Source of the DNA: Pseudomonadota bacterium
GTDB lineage: Bacteria > Desulfobacterota > Binatia > Binatales > Binataceae
Direction: 5' to 3'
DNA: 64,000 nt
NCBI GenBank assembly: GCA_021324755.1
Contig: JAJPIL010000009.1
Location: 1 to 64,000 of the forward strand
Part shown: piece after piece, positions 1 to 8,969 of the stretch
Position numbering within the stretch: the stretch's first letter is position 1
How the letters are laid out: the number at the start of each line of letters is the position of its first letter
The notes under the pieces: generated by a model
Told to the model about the DNA's origin: nothing
What the model saw: only the letters and a program-made list of their open reading frames with translations
The model's database searches: none
Translations under genes and position numbers: made by a program

Positions 1-463
1 CCGCAAAAGATTCAGATTACATACGCAAGCTAACCCCTCCCCGCTTTTGACGCTTACCGCCTGAGCTCAGCTCGGTCTTAAAGGGCTTTCCTGCCGGCTC
101 AGGCGGTCAAAGCGCGCCCGCGCCTACGGCATAGGCCGATACGAGCCATATATTTGTGCGCGAAAAGCTTGAAAGTTGGCTAAATCGCTCGAAAACGCGA
201 AATTTTTATGCTACCTAATATCTCGAGCTACGTCCTACCGCTAAGCTCGAACTTCTGTTAGCTCGCCGTTTGCAACAAGCGCCCTCAGGAGGAAGCGCGG
301 AAGCTTACGCATTTGAAGCTCACCCTAGAAAAGTCTGCTTTGTGCGCCCAGGAAGCTGCGGATATTCCAAAGCTGCCTTCCGTATCGCCGCATACCGCTG
401 AACGAAGGCAAGTGCAAAAAGCTATCGGGTAACCCTAAAATAGATATGGAGTAAAAATAAAAG
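1..463. other. Non-coding left edge with one strong inverted repeat
   Basis: No convincing reading frame is present. The one structure I see is an 11-bp perfect inverted repeat (56-66 and 97-107, core ccgcctgagc / gctcaggcgg) separated by 30 nt, with further imperfect pairing on the outer side. It could be the terminator of a gene left of the window or an mRNA leader element. A GGAG about 14 nt before position 464 serves as the ribosome site of the next gene. I recognise no tRNA or known riboswitch here. Confidence 0.4.
56..107. repeat. Inverted repeat / possible stem-loop
   Basis: Two perfectly complementary 11-nt arms (56-66, 97-107) flank a 30-nt loop. No T-run follows on either strand, so a classical rho-independent terminator is not proven. 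It may be a protein-binding palindrome or a structured RNA. Confidence 0.4.
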
Positions 464-1048
464 ATGAGTCCTTCAACCATCATCCTGATTATTCTTCTCG
501 TTCCAGCTTTTTACATCTCGATCGCCTACAACGTGCTGGTGCGACTGCGCAACGAGATCGAGGCCGCCTGGCGCCAGATCGAGGTTCAGCTCAAGCGCCG
601 CCATGACTTAATCCCCAACTTGGTCGAAGCGGTCAAAGGCTACATGCAGTTCGAGCGCGATACTTTGACCCAGGTGGTGGAGGCGCGCAACAGGGCTCTC
701 GCGGCTACGAGCCAGGCGCAAAAAGTAACGGCCGAAAACGAGCTTAGCGCGGGTCTGGGACGGCTGCTGGCGGTGATGGAGCGCTATCCGGAGCTCAAGG
801 CTGACCAAAACGTGCTTCGCCTTCAGGAGGAACTTACGACCACGGAAAACCAGATCGCTTTTGCCCGTCAGGCATACAACGACCTTGTCGCGCAGTACAA
901 TACCCGTATCCAAAGCTTTCCCATGAATTTCATCGCTCCGCGTTTTGGCTTTACGACCGCCGAGTACTTCAAGGTAGCGCCCGAGCAAGAAGCTGTGCCT
1001 CGCGTAGATCTATCCATCGATACCGGCAGCGCTTCTGGTAACAGTTAA
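464..1048 (+). CDS. lemA: LemA family membrane-anchored protein
   Basis: A 194-residue protein with one N-terminal membrane helix (about residues 5-25) followed by the conserved LemA core NEIEAAWRQIEVQLKRRHDL and a helical bundle. Length and layout match the family. LemA proteins are membrane-attached four-helix proteins of uncertain biochemical role, often encoded next to HtpX-type proteases as here (44 nt upstream of htpX). The start is supported by GGAG at about 448-451. The pair probably forms one transcript and works in envelope stress or protein quality control; the last point is inferred from context. Confidence 0.88.
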   Translation: MSPSTIILIILLVPAFYISIAYNVLVRLRNEIEAAWRQIEVQLKRRHDLIPNLVEAVKGYMQFERDTLTQVVEARNRALAATSQAQKVTAENELSAGLGRLLAVMERYPELKADQNVLRLQEELTTTENQIAFARQAYNDLVAQYNTRIQSFPMNFIAPRFGFTTAEYFKVAPEQEAVPRVDLSIDTGSASGNS

Positions 1049-1092
1049 AGCCGAAACCGCGCCAGTCAAGGTCGGGCGAGGGCAGTTGACCT

Positions 1093-2118
1093 ATGGCGAT
1101 CGGAGCAAGCGACTTCCGCAGGCTCGAGCGAAGCAACCGTAGGCGCAGCGCCGCCCTGATAATTCTGTTTGCCTTGCTAGTTACGGGACTTGGACTCTGC
1201 CTGGACCTTATGCTTGGCAATCTTGCGTGGCAAGAGGATGGAGAGATCGTCGGTTTTCCCACCTTAAGCCTGGCGGCGCTTATTATCGCGAGCGTTCAAG
1301 CCGCGATTTCTTACTATGGCGGAAGCAGTTTGATTCTCGCGGCGATGCACGCGCGGCCGCTTGAAGCTGACTCGCCGAAAAACCTGATGGCGCTCGACGT
1401 GGTGCGTGAAATGGCGATCGCCGCGCGCGTGCCAACGCCGAAAGTCTACGTTATCGACGATCCCGCGCCGAACGCTTTTGCCACCGGGCGCGACCCAGCA
1501 CATGCCGCGATCTGCTTGACGCAAGGGCTTATCGACACCATGGACCGGGAGCAACTACAAGGCGTCGTCGGTCACGAGATGGCCCACATTCGCAACTACG
1601 ATACGCGCCTTATGACGATGGTCGCGGTAATGGTGGGCGCAGTAGCCCTGCTAGCCGACTTCTTACACCGATGGATCTGGTTCGGCGGTTTCGGCAGGAA
1701 TAATAGCGAAAGAAAGGATGCCGCAGGCGGCGGTTTCGCCCCAGCGCTGGTAGTAATTGTAGGCATCCTATCTCCACTAATTTCGCGCCTGATAGCTATG
1801 GCTATTTCGCGTCAGCGCGAGTATTTGGCAGACGCCGCTTCGGTCGAATTTACGCGCAACCCAAGGGGGCTTCTCCGCGCCCTCGAACAGATTGCGGCTC
1901 AAAGCTCTCCGCTTAAGCACGCTTTCCGAGCCACTGCGCATCTTTTTATCGTCAACCCAATGACCGACAATGACTCCGAGGATGGCGAAGGAATTTTCGA
2001 CCGCCTGTTCTCCACCCATCCCCCGCTCAAAGAGCGAATCGCGCGGCTACGGGCGATGCTGGGCGAAAGCGGCAGTTCCGTAGCAGTACGAGCAAATCCC
2101 ACCTCAATTTCCACGTGA
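1093..2118 (+). CDS. htpX: HtpX-like M48 zinc metalloprotease
   Basis: A 341-residue integral membrane protease of family M48. Two N-terminal membrane helices (about 25-45 and 58-85) precede the catalytic motif HEMAH at residues 161-165 (zinc ligands H161 and H165, catalytic E162). The third ligand is the glutamate of the REYLAD motif (E243). More hydrophobic segments lie between them. HtpX enzymes degrade misfolded inner-membrane proteins with the active site facing the cytoplasm. It is somewhat longer than the E. coli enzyme (about 290 residues) because of a glycine-rich loop near residues 205-220. It follows lemA directly, the common arrangement. Confidence 0.88.
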   Translation: MAIGASDFRRLERSNRRRSAALIILFALLVTGLGLCLDLMLGNLAWQEDGEIVGFPTLSLAALIIASVQAAISYYGGSSLILAAMHARPLEADSPKNLMALDVVREMAIAARVPTPKVYVIDDPAPNAFATGRDPAHAAICLTQGLIDTMDREQLQGVVGHEMAHIRNYDTRLMTMVAVMVGAVALLADFLHRWIWFGGFGRNNSERKDAAGGGFAPALVVIVGILSPLISRLIAMAISRQREYLADAASVEFTRNPRGLLRALEQIAAQSSPLKHAFRATAHLFIVNPMTDNDSEDGEGIFDRLFSTHPPLKERIARLRAMLGESGSSVAVRANPTSIST

Positions 2119-2436
2119 ACAAACGAAGCCGCCCAAACCTCGGCCACTAGCAAAATAAACGAAGCTGCGCCTCAAAAGCCTAGCCCCGCCTCGGCCACTC
2201 AAAAGCTCGCGAGCGTCTTAGCCTACCGGGCTCGAAGCCTTCCCCTTCCATTTTTACCGCCCGTCTTTCGATATCGCTTGAGAGTTAGGTTCTGCCCGCC
2301 TTGTGAGCGTTCAATCGGATCTACATGAAAGCCGTAGATCCGCTAGCTCAGCGTCGTTTACTCGGTTTGCCGGACTTGTTGCTAGTTTTGGCAGATTTGT
2401 CAGAATCTTAATTGTTTTACTTGGGGAGGGAAACAG
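2119..2436 (+). other. Intergenic region with direct repeats and a hairpin
   Basis: This 318-nt spacer lies between htpX and the XoxJ-cytochrome c gene. The 9-mer aaacgaagc (2121, 2157) and the 11-mer cctcggccact (2138, 2189) each occur twice in the same order, suggesting an old duplicated segment. Further downstream there is a perfect 9-bp hairpin (2316-2342). A purine-rich ribosome site (ggggaggg) lies just before 2437. No clear sigma-70 promoter is visible by eye. Confidence 0.45.
2316..2342 (+). repeat. Perfect 9-bp stem, 9-nt loop upstream of xoxJ-cytochrome gene
   Basis: Arms cggatctac (2316-2324) and gtagatccg (2334-2342) are exact reverse complements around a 9-nt loop, about 95 nt before the start of the next gene. 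It lacks a following T-run, so it is more likely an operator or leader hairpin than a terminator. The function is unknown. Confidence 0.45.
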
Positions 2437-3726
2437 ATGACGAAGCTGTCCCCTATCGCTGTATTACCGGCCTTTTGTCTGTTGCTAACTGCTGTAGCCG
2501 ATGCTTCCGTTTTGCGTGTGTGTGCAAATCCCGACAACCTGCCTCTCAGCCAAGAGGCTCGTCCGCCTAAGGGTCTTTACGTCGATATCGCCCACGCCCT
2601 GGGCAAGAAGCTCGGAATGGACGTAGAATACGTTTGGGTCGGCGATTACTCGGAGAAGTCGGTCAAATTCGCCTTCGAACGCGATCTTTGCGACGTATAC
2701 CCTGGACTCCCGCTTCTGGGAAGATGGGATGATAGCCTCGTGCGGCTTACCAGACCCTACATGAGACAAAGCTATGCGCTGGTAGTGCCCAAAGGTCGGC
2801 ATGAGCACAGCTTGGCGGATTTGAAAGGACGGCGCGTAGCGGTTCAATTCAGAACTCCGCCTCAGAACTTTTTAGCTGCTCACGACGATATCACGGCTGT
2901 AACGTATACCACTGCTAAGGAGGCGATGGAGGGATTGGCCAAGGGCGAGGCTGACGCGGCATTCGTCTGGGGCCCTGTCGCTGGATACTACAACAAGTTC
3001 GTCCTGCACGACGCCTACCGCGTCATCCCGACCCGCGGGCCTGGGCTGGATTGGGCGGTTGCGATGGGGGTGCGAGCGGACGCGCAAGGCCTTTACAGGG
3101 CTATCGAGCAGGCGTTACCCAAACTCAATTTTCAGCTGCTTGCTCTGGCTCGTCGGTACGGAATCTCCCAAGAACCACCCCTGACCCTTCACGTGTATCA
3201 AGAGAATCTCCGATGGCCTGGAGACGGGTATCGATACTCGGAGTTCCGGCCTTGGTTTAGGCCGGCCCACTTGGTGCTGGTCGCCGACGCCTCAGGTGCG
3301 GAGCCGTACGAAGCCCCAGCCAGCAAAGGCGAAGAGCGCAATAGTTCTGCGAGCAGTGGAAATAGCGCTTCAGCCATGACCAGACAGGGCGACCCGCCGA
3401 CCGGAAAATCCGAGGCCCAACTAGTAGAGGAGGGACGCGCCTTATTTAACTCCAACTGCGGTCATTGCCACGGCCCCAATGCCGTCACGGGCGACTCCTT
3501 TATGGATCTGCCAGCGCTTCTGCGCGAGCAGGGGAAGAACATGGATGAGTTCTTCTACCGCACCGTTACCACGGGGATTCCGTCGGTCGGAATGCCTACC
3601 TGGGGAGGCGTACTCAGCCGCGAGCAAATGACCAAAATCTTGCTATTCTTGCACGCCGTGCAAAAAGAACGCTTCGGCGACGTTATCGAAACATCCGACC
3701 CCTCCGAGCAAAAACCGGGTCAATAG
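2437..3726 (+). CDS. XoxJ-like periplasmic binding protein fused to cytochrome c (cGJ type)
   Basis: A 429-residue secreted protein. An N-terminal signal peptide (about 1-23) is followed by a bacterial extracellular solute-binding domain (about 25-280) of the MoxJ/XoxJ type, starting with LRVCANPDNLPLS. A low-complexity linker (about 285-325) leads to a C-terminal class I cytochrome c domain with haem motif CGHCH at 341-345 and a likely axial Met386. Fusions of XoxG (cytochrome electron acceptor) and XoxJ (methanol dehydrogenase partner) are known from verrucomicrobial methanotrophs as cytochrome cGJ. The likely role is to accept electrons from a lanthanide XoxF-type alcohol dehydrogenase in the periplasm. 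No such dehydrogenase is in the window, so this is inferred. Another PQQ-enzyme partner is possible. Confidence 0.75.
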   Translation: MTKLSPIAVLPAFCLLLTAVADASVLRVCANPDNLPLSQEARPPKGLYVDIAHALGKKLGMDVEYVWVGDYSEKSVKFAFERDLCDVYPGLPLLGRWDDSLVRLTRPYMRQSYALVVPKGRHEHSLADLKGRRVAVQFRTPPQNFLAAHDDITAVTYTTAKEAMEGLAKGEADAAFVWGPVAGYYNKFVLHDAYRVIPTRGPGLDWAVAMGVRADAQGLYRAIEQALPKLNFQLLALARRYGISQEPPLTLHVYQENLRWPGDGYRYSEFRPWFRPAHLVLVADASGAEPYEAPASKGEERNSSASSGNSASAMTRQGDPPTGKSEAQLVEEGRALFNSNCGHCHGPNAVTGDSFMDLPALLREQGKNMDEFFYRTVTTGIPSVGMPTWGGVLSREQMTKILLFLHAVQKERFGDVIETSDPSEQKPGQ

Positions 3727-3889
3727 GTGATATCGCTGGCTTTCGAGGCGTGCGGTTCTCAGCAAGACCTTGGCCGAACATCGTTGCCGAATCTGAGCGG
3801 ACTTAACTTTGAAGAAAGCCTCGTCCGATGGGCCGTGGCGCCTCGAGAGTCTTGGCGGCTCTGTTTTGCCGCCGATGGAGAAACGCGTG

Positions 3890-4594
3890 ATGCCTTCGAG
3901 AACGAGCTTTAAAATAATCGCCTTTGATCTTTACGGAACATTAGCCAACTTGGGAGCGGTAGCCGACCGGTGTCGTGAAATTACGCCCGATGGCGACGCG
4001 TTCTTCGCCTCATGGCGTGCAAAACAGCTCGAGTACACGTTCCTTGCCACTCTTATGGGACGTTACAAAGATTTTCGTGAAATTACCGAGCGCTCCCTCG
4101 ACCACACGCTCGAACGATACTCGGTCAAGGTCGACGCCAACCAACGCAAAAGTTTGATGGACGCCTGGCTCAAGCTTGCAGCATATCCCGAGGTCGCGGC
4201 GGCGTTAAACGTCTTGGGCCAGAAGTATGAGCTTGCGATTCTATCTAACGGCAGCCCTTCGATGCTGGAGAGGGGTCTTAAGGCCGCTGGCATAAGGCCG
4301 TATTTTCGGTGGGTGCTAAGTGCCCACTCGGTCAAAGCCTACAAACCCTCGCCTCGCGTCTACGACATTGCCGTTAAAAAGACCAAGCAGGCAAAAACAA
4401 AAATTCTTTTTGTTTCGTCCAACAGTTGGGATGCGGTAGGAGCCAAAAATTTTGGTCTTAAAGTCTGCTGGGTCAACCGCGCTGGAACTAACTTCGACAC
4501 GCTCGGGCCGAAACCCGACATCGTGGCCAAAGACCTGCTGGAACTAATAAACCAACTGGGCTTAAAAGCGCCGGGAGAGCTGCGACTAAGTTAA
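3890..4594 (+). CDS. L-2-haloacid dehalogenase, type II (HAD superfamily)
   Basis: A 234-residue HAD hydrolase of the (S)-2-haloacid dehalogenase family, which converts 2-haloacids such as chloroacetate to 2-hydroxyacids such as glycolate with inversion. Family residues are all present: nucleophile D13 in FDLYGTL, the Arg of WRAKQLEYTFL, Ser-Asn in LSNGSPSM, Lys/Tyr in SVKAYKPSPRVYD and the final SSNSWD cluster. I place the start at the ATG at 3890, preceded by GGAG at 3877-3880 with 9-nt spacing. An upstream ATG at 3809 would add 27 unrelated residues. It lies on the same strand ahead of glcDEF, which would oxidise its product if haloacetate is the substrate. Confidence 0.82.
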   Translation: MPSRTSFKIIAFDLYGTLANLGAVADRCREITPDGDAFFASWRAKQLEYTFLATLMGRYKDFREITERSLDHTLERYSVKVDANQRKSLMDAWLKLAAYPEVAAALNVLGQKYELAILSNGSPSMLERGLKAAGIRPYFRWVLSAHSVKAYKPSPRVYDIAVKKTKQAKTKILFVSSNSWDAVGAKNFGLKVCWVNRAGTNFDTLGPKPDIVAKDLLELINQLGLKAPGELRLS

Positions 4595-4888
4595 TCACTT
4601 GCGCAGAATAAACGAGCTCGCTTGCACCGCCGCCTGGCAAAACCTCTGGACCCTGCACGGTTAACCGCGCAAAGACCTTCGAAGAACAATTAGTTCTTGT
4701 AATCTTCGCTGTCCGGACTTTTTCACCTAGCTTCTTATCCGAACGCATCTGCAATCCCAACTTTTTAGCGGCAACCAGGACAACCTGCCGTGGCCGGATG
4801 CCTTTGTCTTTTCTCGTCCCGGGTCGCTTACGCTTGGTTTTTGACGCGACGTGGTTCGTGCTAAACTTTGCAAGCGGGGATTACGCAA
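4595..4888 (+). other. Spacer between dehalogenase and glcD
   Basis: These 294 nt contain no gene I can support. A GGGGA at 4876-4880 positioned 8 nt before ATG 4889 acts as the glcD ribosome site. A short palindromic stretch (agaac-aatta-gttct, near 4683-4697) is present. A promoter for the glc genes probably lies here, but I cannot assign -35/-10 boxes with confidence. Confidence 0.35.
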
Positions 4889-6358
4889 ATGGGGAATCAT
4901 CTGGGCAACGGCGGGTCATATCACTTTCGCTCGCTCAACCCCGGCCTAATCGACAGACTTCGCTCAATAGTGGGCGAAGAAGGTCTCATCTACCGAGCTA
5001 GCGAGCTCAAAGTTTACGAGTGCGACGGATGGACGATCGAAAAAAACACGCCCGAGTTACTGGTTCTTCCGAAAAACACGGCGGAGGTTAGCGCCGTCCT
5101 AAGAACGTTGTACGCCGAAGGCATCGCGTTTGTGCCAAGGGGGGCCGGCACGGGTCTTTCCGGAGGGTCGCTGCCGCTGAACGCGCCGGTGATGGTCTGC
5201 ACGTCGCGGATGAACCGGATTCTTTCGATCGACTATGCAAACCGTCGAGTTGAGGTTGAAAGCGGCGTAGTCAACCTTCATGTCTCGAATGCCGTCAAGG
5301 CCGCCGGTTTTTTCTATGCTCCCGATCCTTCTTCGCAAGCCGCCTGCACGATCGGCGGGAACATTTCGGAGAACTCAGGAGGTCCACATACGCTTAAGTA
5401 CGGCGTCACAACCAACCACGTGCTGGGTCTCGAGCTGGTGCTGCCCGATGGGGAGGTTGTCGAGCTCGGCAGCGCCGTCGAAGAGACGTGCGGCTACGAC
5501 CTTGTCGGCGCGGTCGTCGGTGCGGAGGGTACGGTTGGGATCGTCACGCGAGCCACGCTCAAGCTCACCCGCCAGCCTGAGGCGTGCCGAACTTTCCTTG
5601 CAATCTTTGCCGATGTCGATAGCGCGACGCGCGCGGTCTCCGCGATCATCGCTGCCGGCGTTATTCCGGCCGCGATTGAGATGATGGATCAGTTGATTAT
5701 TCAGGCGGTCGAAGAGGCGTTCCACGTCGGATTGCCTAAAGAGGCTGGCGCGGTGGTGATAATCGAAATCGACGGTCTGGCTGCTGGGATCGATGAGCGG
5801 GCCGAGCAGGTGCGCTCGCTCGTCCTAGCCAATGGGGCCAAGGAGATACGGCTTGCCCGCGACGAGACCGAGCGCGCGGCGCTTTGGAAAGCCCGCAAGC
5901 GCGCTTTTGGGGCTGTGGGGCGGCTTGCGCCCAACTACGCCACCCAGGACGGCGTAGTGCCACGCACGCGGCTGCCGGAGATACTGCGCGAGATTACCAA
6001 CGTCAGCCGTCGCTACAACCTCAGAATCGGTAATGTATTTCACGCCGGTGACGGCAACATCCATCCCATAATCCTGTACGACGAGCGCGACCCCGATCAG
6101 GTACGGCGCGCGATCGAAGCCGGACGCGACATCCTGAAGGCATGCGTCGAGATGGGCGGCAGTTTGTCCGGCGAGCATGGTATCGGGGCCGAAAAAATGA
6201 ACGAGATGCCGCTTTTGTTTTCGCCAGATGACCTGATAGTTATGGCCGAGCTTCGGAGAGTTTTCGATCCGCTGGAGCGCTCGAATCCTAACAAGGTTAT
6301 TCCCCAGCCAGGTGCTTGCGTCGAGGTTGCCGCGCCGCGCCGACAGGTGGCGGTATGA
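4889..6358 (+). CDS. glcD: Glycolate oxidase FAD-binding subunit GlcD
   Basis: A 489-residue FAD-linked oxidase. The PCMH-type FAD-binding domain (about 40-220) contains RGAGTGLSGGSLP and the ISENSGGPHTLKYG segment. The C-terminal FAD-linked oxidase domain ends with SGEHGIGAEK, typical of GlcD/D-lactate dehydrogenases. It oxidises glycolate to glyoxylate and passes electrons on through the GlcF iron-sulfur subunit. The ATG at 4889 is preferred over TTG 4868 because of the GGGGA at 8-nt spacing. Its TGA overlaps the glcE ATG (ATGA), indicating translational coupling. Substrate identity (glycolate rather than D-lactate) rests on the neighbouring malate synthase. Confidence 0.9.
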   Translation: MGNHLGNGGSYHFRSLNPGLIDRLRSIVGEEGLIYRASELKVYECDGWTIEKNTPELLVLPKNTAEVSAVLRTLYAEGIAFVPRGAGTGLSGGSLPLNAPVMVCTSRMNRILSIDYANRRVEVESGVVNLHVSNAVKAAGFFYAPDPSSQAACTIGGNISENSGGPHTLKYGVTTNHVLGLELVLPDGEVVELGSAVEETCGYDLVGAVVGAEGTVGIVTRATLKLTRQPEACRTFLAIFADVDSATRAVSAIIAAGVIPAAIEMMDQLIIQAVEEAFHVGLPKEAGAVVIIEIDGLAAGIDERAEQVRSLVLANGAKEIRLARDETERAALWKARKRAFGAVGRLAPNYATQDGVVPRTRLPEILREITNVSRRYNLRIGNVFHAGDGNIHPIILYDERDPDQVRRAIEAGRDILKACVEMGGSLSGEHGIGAEKMNEMPLLFSPDDLIVMAELRRVFDPLERSNPNKVIPQPGACVEVAAPRRQVAV

Positions 6359-7647
6359 CAGAAGCGTTAATCAAGAGCAACCATCTTTCGCTTGAACGGC
6401 TTGCGGCCGCTTTTGAGTCGCTTTTGTCAGATTCCGGGCGCGTGCGAATCGCCCAAGGACCGGATGCCGAGGTTGCTTCGCTGGTGGTCGAGCCTACCAC
6501 GGTTGCCGAGCTCGGTGAAATTGTTCGGAAATGCGAGAGCGACTCGCTTGCGCTTGTCCCACTGGCAGGCGGCAACACGCTTCGTCAAATTCGCCGACAT
6601 CCGGCGATAGTAGGGGTGTCGCTCTCGCGGATGGACCGAATCGTTAACTACGAGCCGCACGATATGACCGTGGTAGCGCAAGCAGGTATTACGCTTGGCA
6701 AGTTAAACCAGGCGATGGCAGAGTACCGGCAACATCTCCCGCTCGACCCTCCCCATCCCGAAAAAGTCACACTGGGTTCGCTCGTCGCTTGCGCCAAAGC
6801 CGGCCCTTTGCGGCTCTCTGAAGGGCGTGTACGCGACCTGCTTATCGGAATCGAGTTCATCGGCCATCAGGGACGCGCAGTACGCGCTGGGGGGCGAGTG
6901 GTGAAAAACGTGGCTGGCTACGATCTTATGAAGGTCATGACTGGGTCGTACGGCACGCTCGGGATCATCACCGAAACCGTCTTTAAGGTGCGACCCGTGC
7001 CGGAAAAGTGGGAACTTCTGCTCGCGCCGTTCGAAAACGCTTCCGACGCATTCGAGGCGGCAGACGGGCTCTATCAGCAGCTTCCGTTGCTCCATCTCGA
7101 AGTTCTAAGCCCGGTTGTAAGCTCGCAAATCAGTGGCACGAGGAAAAGCCTGGTGGTCGCCGCAATAGGGGGCAACGACGCCGAAGTCGAGTACCAGCGA
7201 GGTCTGGCCCGCGACAGGCTCAAAGGAGCGCTCTCGACGCTTACCGATGTCGCGGCTTTCGAGACGTACGTTCGCCTTCGCGATGTCGAATTTGAAGACG
7301 CGGCTATCGAGGCCCAAATAGCGGTGTTGCCAGCTAAGCTTGCCTCTTGCTTGAACGCGCTGCAGTGCGAGTACGTGGCGTACGCAGGAAGTGGAGTGGC
7401 GCGGCTATTCGCCAGGGAGGTAAAAGATGCGAAGCAAGCGCTCGAGCTTGTCTCCGAATGGCGTGCAAAAGCTCGTGCCTCAGGCGGCCATCTACGGGTC
7501 GTGTCGCTAGCCAAGGAGCTGCGAAGTGCTGGGATCGCGATGTTCGACACCGTCAACGAAGGAGCGATGAAGCTTATGGCCGAGCTCAAGCGGCGCTTCG
7601 ACCCCGCAGGCATCTTCAATCCAGGATGTTTTATCGGTGGATTATGA
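6355..7647 (+). CDS. glcE: Glycolate oxidase subunit GlcE (FAD-binding)
   Basis: A 430-residue second FAD-binding subunit of the GlcDEF complex. It carries the PCMH FAD fold with PLAGGNTLR near residue 70 and the NVAGYDLMKVMTGSYGTLG segment near 185-203, the standard flavin-contact region of GlcE. It is slightly longer than the E. coli subunit (about 350 residues). The ATG at 6355 overlaps the glcD stop by 4 nt, and its own stop overlaps the glcF start in the same way, so D, E and F are made from one message in coupled fashion. Confidence 0.88.
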   Translation: MTEALIKSNHLSLERLAAAFESLLSDSGRVRIAQGPDAEVASLVVEPTTVAELGEIVRKCESDSLALVPLAGGNTLRQIRRHPAIVGVSLSRMDRIVNYEPHDMTVVAQAGITLGKLNQAMAEYRQHLPLDPPHPEKVTLGSLVACAKAGPLRLSEGRVRDLLIGIEFIGHQGRAVRAGGRVVKNVAGYDLMKVMTGSYGTLGIITETVFKVRPVPEKWELLLAPFENASDAFEAADGLYQQLPLLHLEVLSPVVSSQISGTRKSLVVAAIGGNDAEVEYQRGLARDRLKGALSTLTDVAAFETYVRLRDVEFEDAAIEAQIAVLPAKLASCLNALQCEYVAYAGSGVARLFAREVKDAKQALELVSEWRAKARASGGHLRVVSLAKELRSAGIAMFDTVNEGAMKLMAELKRRFDPAGIFNPGCFIGGL

Positions 7648-8969
7648 ACGCAACGCAGATGGCCACAGCTCCAAAGCAGCCTGTGCGCGACATAGTGGAC
7701 TATGAGCTCTTGTTCGATTGCGTCCATTGTGGCTTGTGCCTAGAAGCTTGTCCAACCTACGTGGCAACGCGCAAGGAGATGGACTCGCCGCGGGGTCGAA
7801 TATATCTGATGAAGTCGCTGGCCGAAGGACGGCTCGAGCTCGAGCCCGACGTCGTACGCCATCTAGACCTTTGTCTTGAGTGTCGCGGATGCGAAACCGC
7901 ATGCCCTTCGGGGGTCCGATACGGAAGACTTATCGAAAAGGCACGCTTCTATATCGCGGCGCATTACCCACGCAGCAAAGCCGAACATTTGTTACGCTGG
8001 GTCATCAGTTCGCTATTTCCTCATCCAACGCGCCTTCGACCGCTGCTCTGGCCGATTAAAGCAGTGGAAACGCTTGGGCTACGCAGCGTTGTCGAGCAGA
8101 TACTACCCGGAAAGCTCGGCGGATGGCTGTCGCTGCTGCCGCCTTTGGTTCAGACCAATCATACTGAGCATCAGCCCTGGCCGACAGCGCGGCAAACGAT
8201 TGATGGACCCACTGTGACGGTGCATCAAGGATGTGTGGCGCAGCTCTTTTTTAGTCGAACGAACCAAAACGCAGCGCGCTTGCTTAAAGCCGCTGGCTAC
8301 CGCGTGGTGCCGATGGCGCGGACGCCGTGTTGTGGTGCCCTCGATTGGCATCTGGCTTACGTCGAAAAAGCCAAGCGCTTTGCCCGAGCCAATATCCGCG
8401 AGATACAACGTATTCAAGCCGACGTGATAGTAAGTACCGGCTCGGGATGTTCGGCAGCCATTGCCGAATACGGCGAGCTCTTGCATGACGATCCCCATTT
8501 CAGAGACCAGGCGCAAGCGATCTCTGGCAAGGTTCGTGACTTGAGCTCCCTGCTGCTGGAAGCAAGACTTTCCTTTCCCAAGTTCCCGTGCACCGTGACT
8601 TATCACGACTCCTGCCACCTGACTCACGTTTTGGGCGTGCGAGAGGCACCGCGTAAGCTTCTGCGCTCTATTCCGGGCCTGCGGCTAGTTGAAATGAAGG
8701 ATTCAGACCTGTGTTGCGGGTCGGCGGGCAGCTACAATTTGCTCGAACCAGAAATGGCGCGCGAGTTAGTGCGGCGTAAAGTGGACAACATTCTGGCTAC
8801 CGGTGCCGATTATGTCGTACAATCGAATCCCGGCTGCGAGCTGCACATCGCCGCAGAGCTACGCCGTCGCCGCGCCAAGACCCAGGTGATTCATTTGGCG
8901 GACTTTCTTGCGCTTGCGATGGACGCACAGACAGGCGCTCGAAGTGAACTTTCGGTCTCCGCCCAGTAA
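7644..8969 (+). CDS. glcF: Glycolate oxidase iron-sulfur subunit GlcF
   Basis: A 441-residue protein with two ferredoxin-type 4Fe-4S motifs near the N-terminus (CVHCGLCLEACP and CLECRGCETACP) and two C-terminal cysteine-rich CCG domains (CCGALDWH and CCGSAGSYN). This is the GlcF architecture. It carries electrons from the GlcD/GlcE flavins toward the respiratory chain at the membrane. The start at 7644 is an ATGA overlap with glcE; an open frame further upstream is only the shadow of glcE. Last of the tightly coupled glcDEF set, about 130 nt before malate synthase. Confidence 0.9.
   Translation: MNATQMATAPKQPVRDIVDYELLFDCVHCGLCLEACPTYVATRKEMDSPRGRIYLMKSLAEGRLELEPDVVRHLDLCLECRGCETACPSGVRYGRLIEKARFYIAAHYPRSKAEHLLRWVISSLFPHPTRLRPLLWPIKAVETLGLRSVVEQILPGKLGGWLSLLPPLVQTNHTEHQPWPTARQTIDGPTVTVHQGCVAQLFFSRTNQNAARLLKAAGYRVVPMARTPCCGALDWHLAYVEKAKRFARANIREIQRIQADVIVSTGSGCSAAIAEYGELLHDDPHFRDQAQAISGKVRDLSSLLLEARLSFPKFPCTVTYHDSCHLTHVLGVREAPRKLLRSIPGLRLVEMKDSDLCCGSAGSYNLLEPEMARELVRRKVDNILATGADYVVQSNPGCELHIAAELRRRRAKTQVIHLADFLALAMDAQTGARSELSVSAQ

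Noticed and set aside
7347-8969. 540-codon version of glcF
   Set aside because: The first 99 codons overlap glcE in another frame and have no ferredoxin character; ATG 7644 gives the standard GlcF.
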